Positions 60,113-64,000 of a DNA stretch of 64,000 nt are shown in pieces. The notes under the pieces were generated by a model that was given only the letters and a program-made list of their open reading frames with translations, made no database searches and was not told the DNA's origin. The stretch lies in contig NZ_JPMI01000055.1 of the NCBI RefSeq assembly GCF_000733295.1, positions 49,129-113,128 on the forward strand. Direction: 5' to 3'. This DNA is from Archangium violaceum Cb vi76. Lineage in GTDB: Bacteria > Myxococcota > Myxococcia > Myxococcales > Myxococcaceae. Position numbers and translations under genes: made by a program. The stretch's first letter is position 1. Each line of letters starts with the position of its first letter.

Positions 60113-61480
60113 ATGCGCGCCCTGCTCCTCCTCTCCCTGCTGTCCGCCAATCCGCCCACGCCCGCGCAGGCCCAGAAGCTCGCGGCCGAGCGTGCCTGGG
60201 AGGACCTCTACCTCGCCTGGTCCTCCGTGGACCCCAAGGGCTACTCCCAGCCCGATCGCCGCACCATCGCCGCCTCGCTCCTCAAGGGCTGCGAGGCCCT
60301 CGCCAGCTCCGATGGCGTGATGGCGTACTCGCTCGGCGAGCGCGCCGTCCTCTACGACGAGACGGCCCCGGGCCTGCGCTGCCTCGCCCGCACCGCGCTC
60401 GCCACCGAGCAGCGCGGCACCGCCGAGGACGCCCTGCGCCGCGGCCTGGAGCACTTCCCCAAGGAGGGCCACTTCGGCCTGGAGCTGGGCAAGCTCCTGC
60501 TCGAGGACAAGGATCCCCAGGGCGCCCTCGCGGCACTGGGCAAGGTGCCCCCGCGCTCGCCCGAGGCGGCCAAGGCCAAGGCGCTCATGCAGAAGGCCCG
60601 CAGCGCCTCCAGCGAGGAGAGCGCCGCCATGGCCCAGGCCCGCGCCATCGAGCGCCGCTTCACCGGCGAGACCGAGGACAACAAGGGCTCCGTCCAGCCC
60701 GCCTCCGGCTCGGCGTCCACCGGCCTGTCCTATGAGTCCGGCGTGGCCTCGGACGGGATGCGCACCCGCTCCAACAGCCGCTTCGTCGTGAAGTACTTCA
60801 ACAACGCGCGCGACTTCGGCCAACGCGCCGAGTACGAGGGCCGCATCGTCTCCGCGCTCGACGAGGCCCACTTCCACACCCGCCAGGTGCTGGGCGAGAC
60901 GCGCGAGGCCCCCGTGGACGTCATCCTCTACACCCGCGAGGAGTTCCGCACCCACCAGGGCTCGGCCCTGGCGCGCATGGCGGCCGGGCTCTACTCGGAC
61001 GGCGCCATCCGCATCAACGACGCCGCCGAGCTCACCCAGCAGACCCGCGCCACGCTCGTCCACGAGTACGTGCACGCCGTGGTGGATGACCTGGTGCGCG
61101 CCGCCGAGGGCGGCCAGCACGTCCCCATCTGGCTCAACGAAGGCCTTGCCGAGTACGTGGAATGGCGCTACCTGGGCAGCGACAAGCCCCCCCACGCGCT
61201 GGCCACCCGCATGCGCGGCGCCGCCCAGAGCGGGCAGCTCCCGCGCCTCTCGGACATGGCCGGCGGGGCCCTCATCCAGCAGCGCGACCCGGCCCTGGCC
61301 TATGGAACGTCGGCCGTGGCCGTCCGTGAGCTGCTGAACGAAGGAGGGCCCGCCCGGCTGCTCGAGCTCATCCGCGAGGTGGGCCAGGGCGCTTCCTTCG
61401 AGGAGGCCCTGCGGCAGCGCTATGGCCGTGGCGTCGCGGAGTTGGAGGCGTCCGTCCAGGCCACTCTCTCGCGGAGGTAG
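60113..61480 (+). CDS. MA-clan metallopeptidase with TPR-like region
   Basis: Secreted protein of 455 aa: a short N-terminal hydrophobic leader, a helical TPR-like region (about 30-200), then a gluzincin-type peptidase domain. The zinc motif HEYVH is in TLVHEYVHAVVDDL and the third ligand Glu in LNEGLAEYVEWRYLG. Family is peptidase MA-like (DUF-type), seen in many delta-proteobacteria. Substrate unknown; an envelope protein processor is plausible. It follows ilvA by 39 bases. Confidence 0.88.
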   Translation: MRALLLLSLLSANPPTPAQAQKLAAERAWEDLYLAWSSVDPKGYSQPDRRTIAASLLKGCEALASSDGVMAYSLGERAVLYDETAPGLRCLARTALATEQRGTAEDALRRGLEHFPKEGHFGLELGKLLLEDKDPQGALAALGKVPPRSPEAAKAKALMQKARSASSEESAAMAQARAIERRFTGETEDNKGSVQPASGSASTGLSYESGVASDGMRTRSNSRFVVKYFNNARDFGQRAEYEGRIVSALDEAHFHTRQVLGETREAPVDVILYTREEFRTHQGSALARMAAGLYSDGAIRINDAAELTQQTRATLVHEYVHAVVDDLVRAAEGGQHVPIWLNEGLAEYVEWRYLGSDKPPHALATRMRGAAQSGQLPRLSDMAGGALIQQRDPALAYGTSAVAVRELLNEGGPARLLELIREVGQGASFEEALRQRYGRGVAELEASVQATLSRR

Positions 61481-61508
61481 CGAGCAGGCGGATTCCGTGT
61501 TCGCGAAG

Positions 61509-61537
61509 TTTACCCCTCCCCTCGAGTCCCCTACACT
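61509..61537 (+). promoter_or_regulatory. putative sigma-A type promoter
   Basis: TTTACC (61509-61514) and TACACT (61532-61537) with exactly 17 bases between, 69 bases before the start of the acidic repeat protein. Good match by eye; not tested. Confidence 0.45.
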
Positions 61538-61606
61538 CGCCCACGGAAATTTTTTGATATGGCGCTGCGGCAGGAGTCCCGGCCCCGGGTCCGCAGCGAG
61601 GTGACG

Positions 61607-64000
61607 ATGTCTGACACGCGCGCGGCGATGAGGGAGTTTCGCTTCCTGGACGAGAAGCGGACGCGGGGGAATCTTTCCCCCACGGAGGAAGCTCGTTTGA
61701 ACGAGCTGCGAGGGCACCTGGGTGACCCGGCGCAGGAGCAGTCCGTCCTGGACCCCGCGCAGCAGCCTCAGGGCTACTACGGCGACGACGGCCAGTGGTA
61801 CGCCTACCCCGCCGGGTACGATCCCAACCAGGGTTACGATCCGCCCAGGGCTACGACCCCAACCAGGGCTACGCCGGTTACGACCCGAACCAGGGCTACG
61901 CCGCCCCGCAGGGCGAGGCCTACGCGGCCGATGCGCCACAGGCCTACGCGGCCGATGCCACCGCGCAGCAGCAGGAGCCCGCCTACAACTCCCCGGTGCC
62001 CGGGTACGTGCCGCAGCAGCCGCGGCCGATGCCGGATCCGGTCAAGCTCAGCCTCGAGACCGAGAACCTCGAGGTCCCCGCGCTGAACGAGCCCGCGCCC
62101 TGGGAGGAGCCCGCGCAGGAGCCTCCCGCCGAGTCCCAGGCCCAGGCCGAGGACGATCCGATGAGGTTCGACGAGGCGGAGCCGGAGCCCCCCTCCGAGG
62201 ACGTCTTCGAGGTGACGGACACCGACGTCTCGCCCGTCAGCGAGGCCATCCCCATCCCCGAGAGCGTTCCCGAGTCGGTCGACATGAGCGACTGGAACGA
62301 CGTCACCGCGCCCTCGGCGGCCTCGCTCGCGGCGCGGAACCTCGAGCACGACATCACGGCCGCGCCGGAGAGCTCGGGTCCCCTCGAGCTGGGTGAGGAC
62401 GACTTCTCCTCGCTCAACTCCGACGCGCAGACGCCCGCCGCCTCCTTGGCGCCGCCCGTGGCCGAGGAGCATCCGCGCGCGCCCCTGCGCACCATCGAGA
62501 TCCAGCACTCGGACATCGAGCTGATCGAGGAAGAGGCCGAAACGCCGCTCGCCGCCGAGCCGGTGTACGCCGAGGAGCTCTCGCCTCCCGTCTCCGAGGA
62601 GTGGGCCTCCGCGCCGCTCGCGGTGGACGCGGAGCAGGGCACCGCGCCGCAGTCCGAGGACGCGTCCGAAGAAGATCCGATGGAGATCACCGCGTCGTAC
62701 GCGATCCCCGTGTACGAGACCGCGCCCGACGCGGTGCCCGTCCCCACGCAGGACCCGAACGACGTGCGGTCCGAGCCCGCCTCGGCGGGCGGGACGCCCA
62801 CGTTCGACGTCTCGGAGCTCGAGGCCTCGCCGGAGCAGGACGCGGCCGCCGCGGCCGAGACGCCGTGGGAGACCACCGCCGAGGAGCCCACGGCCGATGC
62901 TGGCACGGAGCCGCCCACGTTCGACATGGCGGAAGTCGGTGCCGAGATGGAGTCCCCGGCGCCCGCGCTGGACCCCGCGTACGGCACGCACGTGACGACG
63001 TTGGAGCTGAACCCGGTGCAGGTGGCACCCGACCTCCAGGCGGACACCGTCGAGGTCGCTGACTCGTTCGAGCCCGAGGCCACGCGGCCGTCGGACTGGG
63101 GCGTGCAGACGGACACGCTCGAGGCGACGCCCGCGGACGAGCAGACGTACGACACGGGCAATCCGGGCGATGCCGTCCCGCTGGCCAGCGCCTCGGACTT
63201 CCTGGGGCACTCGGAGCAGCCGGGCGCGTCGGTTTCGGACGAGCCCGTGCCGCTGGAGACGACAGAGGCGAGCTGGAGCGGGAACGAGGCCGGAAACACC
63301 GGTGAGGGCATCCCGCTGGAGAGCGCCGCGGAGTACATGAGCACTCCGGAGTTCGCGACGGCCAGTGCCACGTGGGGCCACCAGCCGGAGACGCCCGCCG
63401 AGCCCGAGAACACCTCGGCGTACGGCGCGCCCCTGAGCGAGGACGCCGGACTGCCTCCCGTTGAGACCCAGCCGGAGTGGACGACGTCCGCCGACGGGCA
63501 GGCCGCCATCGAGGTCCAGGGCGAGTGGATGACCTCCGAGCCCGCCGCTGCCACGGAGGCGCAGCCCGAGTGGTCGGCTCCCGCCGAGGAGCAGCCGGTG
63601 ATGGAGGCCCAGGCCGAGTGGGCTACTCCCGCTGAAGAGCAGCACACCGCCGAGGCGCAGCCCGAGTGGTCGGCTCCCGCTGAAGAGCAGCCGGTGATGG
63701 AGGCTCAGCCCGAGTGGTCGGCTCCCGCTGAAGAGCAGCCGGTGATGGAGGCCCAGGCCGAGTGGGCGACTCCAGATGGGGAGCAGCCCGCCGCCGAGCA
63801 GCAGCCCGAGTGGGCCACTCCCGCCGAGGAGCAACCGGTGATGGAGGCCCAGGCCGAGTGGGGAACTCCCGCCGAGGAACAGCCCGCCGCCGAGCAGCAG
63901 CCCGTCATGGAGGCTCAGGCAGAGTGGGCCACTCCCGCTGAGGAGCAGCCTGTTCTCGAAGCGCAGACTGAATGGGCTACTCCCGCTGAAGAGCAGCCCG
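61607..64000 (+). CDS. acidic repeat protein, frame broken near the start, incomplete at window end
   Basis: Very acidic Pro/Glu/Ala-rich protein of unknown function. It opens with a helical segment (FRFLDEKRTRGNLSPTEEAR), then Gly-Tyr-Asp-Pro-Asn-Gln repeats. Within those, at about 61841, one base is missing relative to the repeat consensus: the upstream frame would read into a basic, non-repetitive stretch and stop at 62086, while the frame shifted by one continues the GYDPNQGY repeat and stays open through the window end. The later part holds long acidic segments and, from about 63565, a 16-residue repeat (EW-A/S-TPAEEQPVMEAQ). GAGGTG precedes the ATG. Either the deletion is real and disables the gene, or it is a sequencing slip. 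The intact form would be a large surface or scaffold protein. Confidence 0.6.
63565..64000 (+). repeat. 48-bp tandem repeat coding a 16-residue unit
   Basis: At least nine imperfect copies of a 48-base unit encoding (P/A)EW(S/A)(A/T)PAEEQPVMEAQ, running off the window edge; a few degenerate copies start near 63472. Units vary at the Pro/Ala, Ser/Ala and PVM/PAA positions, and one gives GT in place of AT. Confidence 0.9.

Noticed and set aside
56888..61939. A 1683-codon minus-strand frame over gdh, ilvA and the peptidase
   Set aside because: Antisense to three recognised enzymes; no motifs of its own.

Overview
The window is about 64 kb of GC-rich DNA (roughly 70% by eye) from a myxobacterium. 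The evidence is a MYXO-CTERM-type C-terminus on the Asp-box protein at 29078-30355, many lipoproteins with Asp-Ala-Gly / Asp-Ser-Gly linkers, a DUF1629-type (Imm11) immunity protein, an RpoH-like sigma factor with a charged N-terminal extension, and a large NRPS. An Archangium/Cystobacter-type relative is my guess, not a proven assignment. No rRNA, tRNA, CRISPR array, prophage or transposase was seen.

Layout. 1-5.9 kb: the 3' part of a Cu/Zn superoxide dismutase, an amino-sugar pair (NagA deacetylase and a SIS-type deaminase-like protein), a large lipoprotein, a Tat-exported pirin and a DUF1697 protein. 6.0-26.4 kb: a secondary-metabolism region. It begins with a C-A-T-C-A-T-C NRPS. Facing it is a tightly coupled 12-gene operon (23844 down to 14012) encoding a CitE-like lyase, an alpha-oxoamine synthase, a MaoC hydratase, an MDR reductase, a YbaK protein, an ACP, a class III aminotransferase, a hotdog thioesterase, a FabZ-like protein with an altered active site, a ketosynthase, a Cys-less ketosynthase-like partner and an unusual adenylating enzyme. 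Two sets of hairpins and a 14-bp tandem repeat lie between the NRPS and this operon. On the other side, after a structured 584-bp gap, are an unrecognised 597-aa protein and a 29-codon glycine-rich peptide gene, a candidate RiPP-like pair.

26.4-35.2 kb: a Nudix hydrolase, a copper-monooxygenase-like protein, lipoproteins, the Asp-box/MYXO-CTERM protein with a partner lipoprotein, an aldo/keto reductase, a GST, a HlyIII/PAQR membrane protein and a divergent TetR regulator with inverted repeats between them. 35.2-38.8 kb: a fusion of a solute-binding domain, ankyrin repeats and an SH3-like region, then the stump of a toxin gene and an Imm11-like immunity gene. 38.9-50.6 kb: membrane VWA and DUF4159 proteins, small membrane proteins, a ketosynthase-like protein, a MEMO-family protein, a metallo-beta-lactamase-fold protein and several hypotheticals.

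50.6-61.5 kb: a YkgJ-like Cys-cluster protein, the sigma factor divergent from a DEAD-box helicase with three C-terminal RNA-binding repeats, a YciI/ECF42 sigma pair, a nuclease fragment, an XRE regulator divergent from glutamate dehydrogenase, threonine ammonia-lyase and a MA-type peptidase. 61.6-64.0 kb: a very acidic repeat protein whose frame is broken by a one-base deletion in an early repeat and which runs off the window.

The 6-26 kb region is the most likely place for an undescribed pathway. The operon has chain-extension, dehydration, amine-introducing and release functions but no ketoreductase or malonyl transferase, so these would have to come from primary fatty-acid synthesis. The NRPS ends in a condensation domain with no carrier or thioesterase. 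Whether the NRPS, the operon and the peptide pair make one product or several cannot be decided from sequence alone.
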